DNA from: Pseudomonadota bacterium
GTDB lineage: Bacteria; Pseudomonadota; Gammaproteobacteria; Burkholderiales; Casimicrobiaceae
Reading direction: 5' to 3'
Assembly (NCBI GenBank): GCA_022709775.1
Contig: JAKLIE010000031.1
Span: forward strand, 1-9,639
DNA: 9,639 nucleotides
The translations under genes were made by a program, and so were the position numbers. Below, piece by piece: positions 1 through 6,411 of this stretch (position 1 is the first letter of the stretch; each line of letters opens with the position of its first letter). Under the pieces are notes generated by a model, which was given only the letters and a program-made list of their open reading frames with translations, searched no databases and was not told the DNA's origin.

Positions 1-759
1 GCCGCCGTGCTGTTCGGAGAGCGGTGCGGCGTGCACCGCCACCGGCACACTGCGCGCGCGCGCGGACTCGAATACCCGCCGCGTCTGCTCCCGCGTGAAG
101 CCGATCGTGTCGCAGAAGGCGTCCACCGCGTCGGCGAGTCCCGCGCTTGCCGCCGCCGGAACGATGTCCGCGCAAATCGCGTCGATCCACGCGTCGGCGC
201 GCCCCGCGAACTCCGGAGGCACCGCGTGCGCCGCGAGCAGCGTCGTGCGGACGTCGACGCCCTGCTCGCGCCCGAGCGCGCGCGCGACCGCGAGCTGCTT
301 CAGCTCCGCCTCGCGCTCGAGCCCGTAGCCCGACTTGACCTCGACGGTCGTCGCGCCCTCGTCGGCGATCGAAGCGAGGCGCGGACGGCTCGCGTCAGCG
401 AGCGCGCCCGCGTCGGCCGCGCGCGTCGCGCGCACCGTCGACAGGATGCCACCCCCCTCGTGCGCGATCTGTGCGTAGGTCGCGCCGCGCAGGCGCCGTT
501 CGAACTCGTTCGCGCGATTGCCGGCGTAGACGAGGTGCGTGTGGCAGTCGACCAGGCCGGGTGTCGCCCATGCGCCGCCGAAGTCGAGCCGCTGCGCCGT
601 CGCCGCGCCGGAGGGCAGGTCGCGCGCCGGCCCGACCCACGCGATCCGGTCGCCGGCGACGCCGATCGCGCCGTCGCGCACGACGCCCCAGCCTTCGCCG
701 TCGAGCGTCGCGAGGTCGAGCCCGGTCAGCAGGACGTCGAAGCGGGCGCGCGAGTTCAC
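1..759 (-). CDS. hutI: Imidazolonepropionase (partial, C-terminus beyond left edge)
   Basis: HutI hydrolyses 4-imidazolone-5-propionate to N-formimino-L-glutamate in the cytoplasmic histidine-degradation pathway. It is an amidohydrolase-fold, metal-dependent enzyme. The 253 residues present (the family is about 400) show the metal-binding DCHTH (H73, H75), then LVYAGNRANEFERRL, YAQIAHEGGGI (about 95-105), STVRATR, EVKSGYGLE (140-148), LLAAHAVPPEF with H178, and VAVHAAPLS with H243. I chose the GTG start at 759 because its TG is shared with the TGA stop of hutF (GTGA), a usual sign of translational coupling, and the protein then begins just before the first beta strand. An oddity is that the motif after H243 reads HAAP, whereas I recall HADE or HA(D/E)Q in the family. 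The cut by the window edge is not biological truncation, as no stop occurs before position 1. Confidence 0.95.
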   Translation of the reverse strand, partial: MNSRARFDVLLTGLDLATLDGEGWGVVRDGAIGVAGDRIAWVGPARDLPSGAATAQRLDFGGAWATPGLVDCHTHLVYAGNRANEFERRLRGATYAQIAHEGGGILSTVRATRAADAGALADASRPRLASIADEGATTVEVKSGYGLEREAELKQLAVARALGREQGVDVRTTLLAAHAVPPEFAGRADAWIDAICADIVPAAASAGLADAVDAFCDTIGFTREQTRRVFESARARSVPVAVHAAPLSEQHGG

Positions 760-2132
760 TTCGTGCCGTTCTCGATCCCGGCGATCGCGCGCCGGAAGCT
801 CTCGAGCACCGCCTCCTCGTCGCGATGCCTCCCGTCGCGCACGACCCAGCGTCCGGCGAGCATCGTGTGGCGCACCGGCGTCCGGCACGGCCCGAAGATC
901 GCCGCGTCGAGCGACGTGTCGCCGCGATGGCCCACGAGCGCGGGATCGTCGGGATTCAGCACGACCAGGTCGGCATTCGCGCCCGCCTCGATCGCGCCGG
1001 TCACGCGCCCGCAGGCCTGCGCGCCGCCACGGGCCGCCGCGAGCCACATCGCGGCCCCGATCGACGCGTCGTGCCCGTGATCCATCAGGTTGCGCCGGCG
1101 CCAGAAGAGGCGCTGCGAGTACTCGAGCTGGCGCAGCTCCGCGAACGGATCGACGATCGCGTTGGAGTCGCTGCCCACGCCCCACGGGCCGCCTGCGCCG
1201 GCGTAGGCGACGCCCGGGAACGTGCCGTCGCCCAGGTCGGCCTCGGTCGTCGGCGCGAGGCCCGCGACCGCGCCGCTCGCCGCCAGCGTGCGAATCTCCC
1301 GCTCCACCATGTGCGTCGCGTGCACGAGGCACCACCGCGCGTCGACCGGCCCGTGCGCGAGCAGCCACTCGACCGGGCGGCGGCCCGACCACGCGACGCA
1401 TTCCTCGACCTCGCGCGTCTGCTCTGCGATGTGGATGTGCACCGGCGCCCGCGACGGCGCCGCGGCCACCACGCGCTCGAGCTGGTCGGCCGTCACCGCG
1501 CGGAGGCTGTGCGGCGCCACGCCGAGCACCGCGGACTGCGCGCGCGCCGCGGGCGCGAGCGCCTCGATCAGCGACGCGAACTCGTCGGTGGACATCACGA
1601 ACCGGCGCTGCGCGCTCGACGGCGCCGCGGCGTCGAACCCGCCGTGCGCGTAGTAGACCGGCAGCAGCGTCAGCGGCATGCCCGTCCTGCGCGCCGCCGC
1701 GAGCACGCGCTTCGCCATCTCGGCGCGGTCCGCATACGGCCGCCCCGCCGGGTCGTGGTGCACGTAATGGAACTCGGCGACGGTGCCGTAGCCCGCCTTC
1801 GCCATCTCGACGTACACCTGCGCCGCGATCGCCTCGAAAGCGTCGGGATCGAGGCGGTCGAGGAACGCGTACATGGCCTGCCGCCAGGTCCAGAAGCTGT
1901 CCTCGCCGGTCGCGCCGGCGTGTCCGGTGCGGCCGGCCACGCCGCGCTGGAACGCGTGCGAATGCAGGTTCGGCATCGCGGGCACGAGCGGGCCGCCCGC
2001 GTCGTCCGAGTCGCCGCGGGGCGAGCCCGGCGCGACGCTCTCGATCGTGCCGTCGTCCGCGACGCCGACGGCCACGTCGCGCGCCCATCCCGAAGGCAGC
2101 AGCGCCCACGGCGCGTGCAGGCGTGTCGTCAT
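756..2132 (-). CDS. hutF: N-formimino-L-glutamate deiminase
   Basis: HutF converts N-formimino-L-glutamate to N-formyl-L-glutamate plus ammonia, the fourth step of the five-step histidine pathway known from Pseudomonas. HutG then releases formate and glutamate. The protein has 458 residues, near the family norm of about 450. Amidohydrolase landmarks are in order: PNLHSHAFQRG with H57 and H59, the EFHYVHHDP segment (about 120-128), HIHIAEQ with H232, H234 and E237, VHATHM with H271, and GVGSDSNA with D322, matching the zinc and catalytic positions of the family. ATG at 2132 lies 15 bases after the hutD stop, with only a weak purine tract (GCGGCGGG) before it. The stop overlaps the GTG start of hutI. 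The presence of HutF predicts that the organism uses the formylglutamate route rather than direct formamide release. Confidence 0.96.
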   Translation of the reverse strand: MTTRLHAPWALLPSGWARDVAVGVADDGTIESVAPGSPRGDSDDAGGPLVPAMPNLHSHAFQRGVAGRTGHAGATGEDSFWTWRQAMYAFLDRLDPDAFEAIAAQVYVEMAKAGYGTVAEFHYVHHDPAGRPYADRAEMAKRVLAAARRTGMPLTLLPVYYAHGGFDAAAPSSAQRRFVMSTDEFASLIEALAPAARAQSAVLGVAPHSLRAVTADQLERVVAAAPSRAPVHIHIAEQTREVEECVAWSGRRPVEWLLAHGPVDARWCLVHATHMVEREIRTLAASGAVAGLAPTTEADLGDGTFPGVAYAGAGGPWGVGSDSNAIVDPFAELRQLEYSQRLFWRRRNLMDHGHDASIGAAMWLAAARGGAQACGRVTGAIEAGANADLVVLNPDDPALVGHRGDTSLDAAIFGPCRTPVRHTMLAGRWVVRDGRHRDEEAVLESFRRAIAGIENGTK

Positions 2133-2147
2133 CCCGCCGCGGTCCGC

Positions 2148-2741
2148 TCAGTCCGGCGCATCGAGCGCCGCCACGATCGCCACGGCGCCGGCGTCGATCG
2201 GGTTCACGTGCATCGACACTGTCCGCTCCTCGCCGTCGATCAGCAGCGCATTTCCCTCGGCGACCGCGATCGGCGCGCGCCCCGGCAGCAGGCACTCGCT
2301 CGCCCCCTCGGCCGCGTAGCAGAGGCCGAAGCGAAACGGTCCCGCGATCGTCGCCTCGCCGTCCGCGACGACGACGCCGCCCTGCGCGCGGCCGCGCCGG
2401 ACCATCAGGTTGAACGCGCGCACGGGCCCTCCGACGAGCCGGCAGGACGACGCCTCGTCGCCGGCGAAACGCAGCGGCTCGTGCCGCGCCACGACCTCGA
2501 CGTCGACACCCCCCTGCGTCAGCACGACGCCCGCTCCGTCGAGCAATACGAACGTGCGGTCGACGCCCGGAAACGCCGAGAACGGGCCGTCGCGCTCGAT
2601 CTCGGCGATCGAAACGCGCCCGGCGAACGCTTCCGCACCGGGCTCGCGCGACCATGCGGCGATCTCCGCCGTGCGTCCGCCGCCGTTCTTGCACGGCATC
2701 CGCCGGAAGTCCCGGGGCGAGAGCAGGCGATGGGAGGTCAT
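2148..2741 (-). CDS. hutD: HutD/Ves family protein of histidine utilisation
   Basis: This is a 197-residue cupin-like protein of the HutD/Ves family. Members sit in hut operons and are thought to tune histidine breakdown, possibly by binding formimino-glutamate or another intermediate; no enzymatic reaction is established. The family signature appears at residues 16-23 as PCKNGGG followed by RTAEI. Most members have Trp where this one has Cys17. RVSIAEIERDGPFSAFPGVDRTF (about 42-64) is the second conserved block. The open frame runs further upstream to 2873, but I chose ATG 2741 because it places the signature about 15 residues from the start, as usual, and the upstream residues look like random Arg/Pro-rich readthrough. 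The start has no clear Shine-Dalgarno, and a 14-base palindrome lies 8 bases ahead of it. It is the first gene of the hutD-hutF-hutI operon. Confidence 0.93.
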   Translation of the reverse strand: MTSHRLLSPRDFRRMPCKNGGGRTAEIAAWSREPGAEAFAGRVSIAEIERDGPFSAFPGVDRTFVLLDGAGVVLTQGGVDVEVVARHEPLRFAGDEASSCRLVGGPVRAFNLMVRRGRAQGGVVVADGEATIAGPFRFGLCYAAEGASECLLPGRAPIAVAEGNALLIDGEERTVSMHVNPIDAGAVAIVAALDAPD

Positions 2742-2749
2742 CGTGTCGG

Positions 2750-2770
2750 GAGGCGATCGCCTCGGCCGAG
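2750..2770. repeat. Overlapping palindromes upstream of hutD
   Basis: GAGGCGATCGCCTC (2750-2763) is its own reverse complement, and CTCGGCCGAG (2761-2770) is a second perfect palindrome sharing three bases with it. In the hutD message the first could fold as a 5-bp stem with a GATC loop just before the start codon. It could be an operator or a translational control element. In DNA of this composition, chance formation of 10-14 base palindromes is possible. Confidence 0.4.
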
Positions 2771-2830
2771 CACCGCGTCGGGGCGTACCGCCGGCATTGT
2801 ATGCCATCGGCCGTCGCGCGCCCCGCGGCG

Positions 2831-2859
2831 TTGACAGGCCACGGGCGCGCGGCGAAGAT
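2831..2859 (+). promoter_or_regulatory. Candidate sigma-70 promoter for the transporter operon
   Basis: A perfect -35 hexamer TTGACA (2831-2836) is followed after 17 bases by GAAGAT (2854-2859), a poor -10 hexamer with three matches to TATAAT. Transcription would start near 2866, about 25 bases before the ATG at 2891. The strong -35 and weak -10 pairing leaves room for an activator or for a different true -10. Confidence 0.45.
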
Positions 2860-2890
2860 GATCGTTTCCCCACCGTTTCCGGAGCATCGC

Positions 2891-3844
2891 ATGCGTCGTC
2901 CCGCCCTCCCGCTGTCCCTCACGCTCGCCGCCGCGCTCGCCTTCGCGACTCCCGCCGCCGCGCAGGAAACCAGGGTCGCCGTCGGCATCTCCGGCTGGAC
3001 CGGGTTCGCGCCGCTCACGCTCGCGAAGGAGGCCGGCATCTTCAGGAAGAACGGCCTCGACGTGTCGATCAAGAAGATCCCGCAGAAGGACCGCCACCTC
3101 GCGATCGCGTCGGGCGACGTGCAGTGCGCCGCGACCACCGTCGAGACCTGGATCGTCTGGAACGCGAACGGCGTCGCGACGACGCAGATCTTCCAGCTCG
3201 ACAAGAGCTACGGCGCCGACGGCATGGCCGCGCGCAGCACCATCCAGAAGATCGCCGACATGAAGGGCAAGACCGTCGCGGCTTCGGCGCCCGGGACCTC
3301 GCCGTACTTCGCGCTCGCGTGGTTCCTCAAGAAGAACGGCCTGTCGGTGAAGGACGTGACGGTCGTCAATCTCGAGCCCGGTCCGGCCGCGCAGGCGTTC
3401 GTCGCGGGGCAGAACGACGCCGCGATGACCTACGAGCCGTACCTGTCGACGGTGCGCGCCGCGCCGCAGTCGGGCAGGATCATCGCGACCACGCTCGACT
3501 ATCCGATGGTGATGGACACGTTCGGCTGCACGCCGAAGTTCCTCTCCGAGAACCCGAGGGCGGCGCAGGCGCTCGCCGACAGCTACTTCGAGGCGCTCGA
3601 GATGATCGCGAAGGAGCCGAAGCGAAGCTTCGAGATCATGGGCGCCGACGTGAAGCAGTCGGCCGAGCAGTTCGAGGCGTCGCAGAAATACCTGCGCTGG
3701 CAGGATCGCGCGGCGAACAGGGCGTTCTTCGCGGGCCCGCATCTGCAGTTCTCGAAGGAAGCGGCGGACCTGCTGCTCGAGATCGGCATCATCAAGCAGA
3801 TCCCCGACCTCACGAAGCTCGCCGACACGCGCTTCATCATGTAG
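2891..3844 (+). CDS. ABC transporter periplasmic substrate-binding protein, NitT/TauT type
   Basis: This is a 317-residue solute-binding protein of the NMT1/SsuA-TauA-like class, which delivers a small molecule to an inner-membrane importer. The N-terminus is a Sec signal peptide: MRRP, a hydrophobic stretch LPLSLTLAAALAFA, then PAAA before QE, with likely cleavage after residue 24 and no lipobox. The mature part shows the class pattern GWTGFAPLTLAKEAGIF (near residue 32), an IASGDVQCA segment, GKTVAASAPGTSPYF in the middle, and AFVAGQNDAAMTYEPYL, typical of the second lobe. I chose ATG 2891 because GGAG lies 6 bases before it and a clean signal peptide follows; the open frame extends to 2654 without sense. 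The ligand cannot be read from sequence. Being divergent from hutD suggests histidine, urocanate or a relative, but sulfonates, pyrimidines or thiamin precursors are used by other members. Confidence 0.9.
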   Translation: MRRPALPLSLTLAAALAFATPAAAQETRVAVGISGWTGFAPLTLAKEAGIFRKNGLDVSIKKIPQKDRHLAIASGDVQCAATTVETWIVWNANGVATTQIFQLDKSYGADGMAARSTIQKIADMKGKTVAASAPGTSPYFALAWFLKKNGLSVKDVTVVNLEPGPAAQAFVAGQNDAAMTYEPYLSTVRAAPQSGRIIATTLDYPMVMDTFGCTPKFLSENPRAAQALADSYFEALEMIAKEPKRSFEIMGADVKQSAEQFEASQKYLRWQDRAANRAFFAGPHLQFSKEAADLLLEIGIIKQIPDLTKLADTRFIM

Positions 3845-3862
3845 GTCGGCCTTCAGGCCGAC
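3845..3862 (+). repeat. REP-like hairpin immediately after the binding-protein stop codon
   Basis: GTCGGCC-TTCA-GGCCGAC is a perfect 7-bp stem with a 4-base loop. The bases just before it are GTAG, and the TAG of that tetramer is the stop codon itself. REP elements mobilised by RAYT transposases are short hairpins with a GTAG or GGAG foot, so this looks like one. No T-run follows, so it is unlikely to be an efficient terminator. It could protect the 3' end of the binding-protein message and so raise its level over the membrane genes. Confidence 0.5.
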
Positions 3863-3875
3863 GATCGTGGCTTTC

Positions 3876-3902
3876 GCCGGAGCCCGGACGGGCTGCGCCG
3901 GC
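3876..3902 (+). repeat. Second hairpin in the binding-protein/permease spacer
   Basis: GCCGG-AGCCC (3876-3885) pairs with GGGCT (3890-3894) and CCGGC (3898-3902), giving a 10-bp stem with a 3-base bulge and a GGAC loop. No T-run follows. Confidence 0.4.
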
Positions 3903-3926
3903 CCGGGGACCGTCCGAGGCGGTGCC

Positions 3927-3946
3927 CGTCGGGCCGACACCCGACG
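3927..3946 (+). repeat. Third hairpin, just upstream of the permease start
   Basis: CGTCGGG (3927-3933) and CCCGACG (3940-3946) form a 7-bp stem around a 6-base loop. It ends 9 bases before the permease ATG and so could hide its ribosome entry site. The segment also contains GGCCGAC (3932-3938), identical to the right arm of the first hairpin, so the two structures could compete for the same left arm. Confidence 0.4.
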
Positions 3947-3955
3947 CGCCGAGGC

Positions 3956-4729
3956 ATGAATCCGCTCGTTCCCGTGAGCCGGGCGCGCAAGGTCGCGCTC
4001 GGCATCGCGTTCTTCGTCCTGTTCGTCGCCGCGTGGAGCGTCGCGACGCTCGGCGGCTTCGTGTCGAAGACGTTCCTCGCCGACCCGCTCACGATGCTGG
4101 CCGAGGGGTGGGCGCTCTTCGCGAAGCACGGCTTCGCGTTCGACGTCGGCATGACGGTGTGGCGGGTGCTCGGCGGCTTCGTGCTCGCCGCGCTACTCGG
4201 CGTGCCCCTCGGCATCGCCATGGGCGCGTTCAAGCCCGTCGAGGCGTTCTTCGAGCCGTTCGTCTCGTTCGCGCGCTACCTGCCGGCCTCCGCGTTCATC
4301 CCGCTCCTGATCCTGTGGGCCGGCATCGGCGAGGCGCAGAAGCTCCTCGTGATCTTCATCGGCGTGTTCTTCCAGATCGTGCTGATGGTCGCGGTCACCG
4401 TCGGATCGACGCGACGCGACCTGGTCGAGGCGGCCTACACGCTGGGCGCCGGACCCCGGGGCATCGTGCGCCGCGTCCTGCTGCCCAGCGCGGCGCCGCA
4501 GATCGCGGAGACCCTGCGGCTCGTGCTCGGCTGGGCGTGGACCTACGTGATCGTCGCCGAGCTGATCGGCGCGTCGTCCGGCATCGGCCACATGATCACC
4601 GACAGCCAGGCGCTGCTCAACACCGGCCAGATCATCTTCGGCATCATCATGATCGGCCTGATCGGCCTCGTCTCGGACTTCGGGTTCAAGTGGGCGAACC
4701 AGCGGATGTTCCCGTGGAGCCTCGCGTGA
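3956..4729 (+). CDS. ABC transporter permease, NitT/TauT (SsuC-like) type
   Basis: This is an inner-membrane permease of 257 residues, the usual length for the SsuC/TauC class. Hydrophobic segments are visible near residues 12-31, 69-91, 106-124, 129-150, 186-206 and 224-241, consistent with six membrane spans. The cytoplasmic EAA loop that docks the ATPase is at about 158-178: EAAYTLGAG, then RGIVRRVLLPSAAP, matching the class consensus (EAA-x3-G and a terminal LP). The following LRLVLGWAWTYVIVAELIG is also typical. ATG 3956 is the only plausible start: no in-frame GTG lies in the spacer, and the N-terminus leads straight into span 1. GAGG sits only one base ahead of it, so initiation may be weak. 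The gene is 111 bases after the binding protein and 22 bases before the ATPase gene. Confidence 0.92.
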   Translation: MNPLVPVSRARKVALGIAFFVLFVAAWSVATLGGFVSKTFLADPLTMLAEGWALFAKHGFAFDVGMTVWRVLGGFVLAALLGVPLGIAMGAFKPVEAFFEPFVSFARYLPASAFIPLLILWAGIGEAQKLLVIFIGVFFQIVLMVAVTVGSTRRDLVEAAYTLGAGPRGIVRRVLLPSAAPQIAETLRLVLGWAWTYVIVAELIGASSGIGHMITDSQALLNTGQIIFGIIMIGLIGLVSDFGFKWANQRMFPWSLA

Positions 4730-4751
4730 GGCGCGTCGCGGAGGCCCGCCG

Positions 4752-5549
4752 GTGAGCAAGCTCGTCGTCGACGGCGTGGGGCGGACGTTCCCGGGCGTGC
4801 ACGGCGGCGCGCCCACGCTCGCGCTCACGCCGGTGTCGCTCACCGTCGCCGACAACGACTTCATCGCGATCCTCGGTCCCTCGGGCTGCGGCAAGTCGAC
4901 GCTGCTGCGCATCGTCGCGGGACTCGATCGGCCGACCGCGGGCCGCGTGCTGCTCGACGGCGCCGAGGTGAAAGCCCCCGGCGCCGACCGCGGCATGGTG
5001 TTCCAGAGCTACACGCTGTTTCCGTGGCTCACGGTAGAGGAGAACGTGCGCTTCGGCCTGCGCGAGAAGGGGCTGCCCGCCGCGGAACAGGCGTCGATCG
5101 CGCGGCACTGGATCCGCAAGGTGGGCCTGGAGGGCTTCGAGCGCCACCACCCGAAGATGCTCTCGGGCGGCATGCAGCAGCGCACGGCGATCGCCCGCGC
5201 GCTCGCCAACGCGCCCAAGATCCTGCTGCTCGACGAGCCGTTCGGCGCGCTCGACCACCAGACGCGCGGTCTGATGCAGGAGCTGCTGCTCGCGATCTGG
5301 GAGAGCGAGAAGACCACGGTGCTGTTCGTCACGCACGACATCGAGGAGGCGATCTTCATGGCGAGCCGCGTCGTCGTGATGAGCGCGCGGCCCGGCCGCA
5401 TCAAGGCCGACGTGCCGGTGCCGATCGCGCACCCGCGCCACTACACGGTGAAGACCACGCCGGCGTTCTCGTCGCTGAAGGCGCGCCTCACGGAGGAGAT
5501 CCGGGCCGAGGCGCTCAAGGTCGAAGGTGCGGCGCTGCCCGGCGACTGA
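4752..5549 (+). CDS. ABC transporter ATP-binding protein, NitT/TauT (SsuB-like) type
   Basis: This is a 265-residue ATPase that powers the importer. All nucleotide-binding motifs are intact: Walker A GPSGCGKST (42-50), Q-loop Q85 in MVFQSYTLFPWLTV, signature LSGGMQQR (137-144), Walker B ILLLDEP (157-163), D-loop GALD (165-168) and switch H195 in FVTHDIEEA. The short C-terminal tail lacks a sensory domain, as is usual for this class. Translation starts at GTG 4752, with an excellent GGAGG 7 bases upstream, which decides the start. The last 23 bases overlap the next gene, so the EEP lipoprotein is probably co-transcribed and coupled. The family is certain; the transported compound is unknown. 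Confidence 0.95.
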   Translation: MSKLVVDGVGRTFPGVHGGAPTLALTPVSLTVADNDFIAILGPSGCGKSTLLRIVAGLDRPTAGRVLLDGAEVKAPGADRGMVFQSYTLFPWLTVEENVRFGLREKGLPAAEQASIARHWIRKVGLEGFERHHPKMLSGGMQQRTAIARALANAPKILLLDEPFGALDHQTRGLMQELLLAIWESEKTTVLFVTHDIEEAIFMASRVVVMSARPGRIKADVPVPIAHPRHYTVKTTPAFSSLKARLTEEIRAEALKVEGAALPGD

Positions 5550-6411
5550 ACGCCGCGCGACCGCGACGTTGCCGCTCGCGCTCGCCGCGTCCGTCGCCGT
5601 CGCGCTGTCGGGATGCGCGAGCGTCGCGACCGACGACCGCGCATGGATCGCCCGCAGCGACGGCCCTGCGCCGATCCCGCTCGCCTGCCCGCCGGGCGCG
5701 CCGCTTCCCGGGGTGCCCGGCGCGCTCCGCGCGGACCGCCCCCTGTCGGTCGTGGTCTGGAACATCCACCGCAACGGCGACCCCGGCTGGGCGCAGGACC
5801 TCGCCGCGTTCGCCTCGGCGAGCGACCTCGTGCTGCTCCAGGAGGCGACGCTGACGCGCGAACTGCGCGGGCAGCTCGGCCAGGCCGGCCGGCACTGGGC
5901 ACAGGCCGACGCCTGGTCGTTCGACGGCGTGGTCAGCGGGGTGCTCACCGCGTCGGCCGAGCGGCCGCGAACGGCGTGCGTGCTGCGTGCGACGGAGCCC
6001 CTCCTCGCGCTGCCGAAGTCCGCGCTCGTCGCCTGGTACCGGATCGAGGGGCGCACGGACACGCTCGCGGTCGCGAACGTGCACTCGGTGGCCTTCACGC
6101 TCGACACGGCCGTCTACCGCAGGCAGCTCGACGCCGTCGCCGGCCTGATGACGGATCATCGCGGCCCGGCGATCCTCGCGGGCGACTTCAACACCTGGAG
6201 CGCGGACCGCGCGGCCGCGCTCGCGGAGGTCGCCTCGCGCGCCGGCTTCGCGGAGGCGATCCCGCGTCGCGGCGCCCGATCGACCTTCCTCGGCATGCCC
6301 GCCGACTACCTGTTCGTGCGCGGACTCGCCGTGGACGACGTGTGGGTCGAGCGCGTCGAGTCTTCCGACCACGCGCCGATCCGCGCGACGCTTCGCCTCG
6401 CCGCGCCATGA
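5527..6411 (+). CDS. Endonuclease/exonuclease/phosphatase-fold lipoprotein (YafD-like)
   Basis: This is a 294-residue protein of the DNase I-like EEP superfamily. The catalytic positions are present: N79 in VVWNIHRNG, E106 in LVLLQEA, N184 and H186 in VANVHSVAF, D220 and N222 in LAGDFNTW, D260 in PADYLFV, and D281-H282 in SSDHAPI. It should therefore be a metal-dependent hydrolase of a phosphodiester or phosphomonoester; the substrate is unknown. The WNIHxN...W pattern resembles E. coli YafD. The N-terminus has RR, a hydrophobic run and ALSGC, a lipobox with acylated Cys30, so it is probably membrane-anchored and faces the periplasm. I chose GTG 5527, with AAGG 6 bases upstream, because a TTG at 5569 would remove the positive n-region. 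It overlaps the ATPase gene by 23 bases and the next gene by 4. Confidence 0.85.
   Translation: MRRCPATERRATATLPLALAASVAVALSGCASVATDDRAWIARSDGPAPIPLACPPGAPLPGVPGALRADRPLSVVVWNIHRNGDPGWAQDLAAFASASDLVLLQEATLTRELRGQLGQAGRHWAQADAWSFDGVVSGVLTASAERPRTACVLRATEPLLALPKSALVAWYRIEGRTDTLAVANVHSVAFTLDTAVYRRQLDAVAGLMTDHRGPAILAGDFNTWSADRAAALAEVASRAGFAEAIPRRGARSTFLGMPADYLFVRGLAVDDVWVERVESSDHAPIRATLRLAAP

Larger units (their letters stand above)
2742..2890. promoter_or_regulatory. Divergent control region between hut operon and ABC transporter operon
   Basis: This 149-base spacer separates two head-to-head operons and holds no gene. It contains a perfect 14-base palindrome at 2750-2763, a 10-base palindrome overlapping it at 2761-2770, an inverted repeat GGCAT-TGT-ATGCC at 2793-2805, and a perfect TTGACA at 2831-2836. 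On the minus strand the 2793-2805 element also carries TACAAT (2801 to 2796), five of six bases of a sigma-70 -10 box, about 48 bases from the hutD start, but no good -35 box precedes it. These are the obvious places for a hut repressor such as HutC (GntR family) or an activator to bind; the regulator is not in the window. Confidence 0.6.

Noticed and set aside
2753..2760. GCGATCGC octamer, the HIP1 repeat of cyanobacteria
   Set aside because: It occurs as the core of a local palindrome, and the genes are clearly proteobacterial; a single copy is expected by chance.
2792..2806. Sigma-54 promoter (TGGCA...TGC) ahead of hutD
   Set aside because: The GG and GC dinucleotides on the minus strand are separated by 8 bases instead of the required 10, so it does not fit a -24/-12 promoter.
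471..2834. Very long open frame (787 codons) on the plus strand across the hut genes
   Set aside because: Its product is a low-complexity Arg/Ala/Pro/His-rich string without motifs. It is the antisense shadow of hutI, hutF and hutD, which carry clear family signatures; high GC removes stops from the other frames.
2148..2873. Longer HutD starting at 2873
   Set aside because: The extra 44 residues are Arg/Pro/Gly-rich, would run through the divergent promoter region, and push the signature motif far from the usual place.
3845..3862. Rho-independent terminator after the binding-protein gene
   Set aside because: The stem is perfect but no T-run follows, and the permease and ATPase genes of the same system lie just downstream.
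2738..4129. Long minus-strand frame opposite the binding protein gene
   Set aside because: Its composition is dominated by Arg, Glu and Leu without motifs, and the plus-strand gene has a signal peptide, RBS and family pattern.
2410..4755. Long open frame (781 codons) on the plus strand across hutD, the binding protein and the permease
   Set aside because: It is Arg-rich with no domain pattern and runs through two well-supported genes in a different frame.
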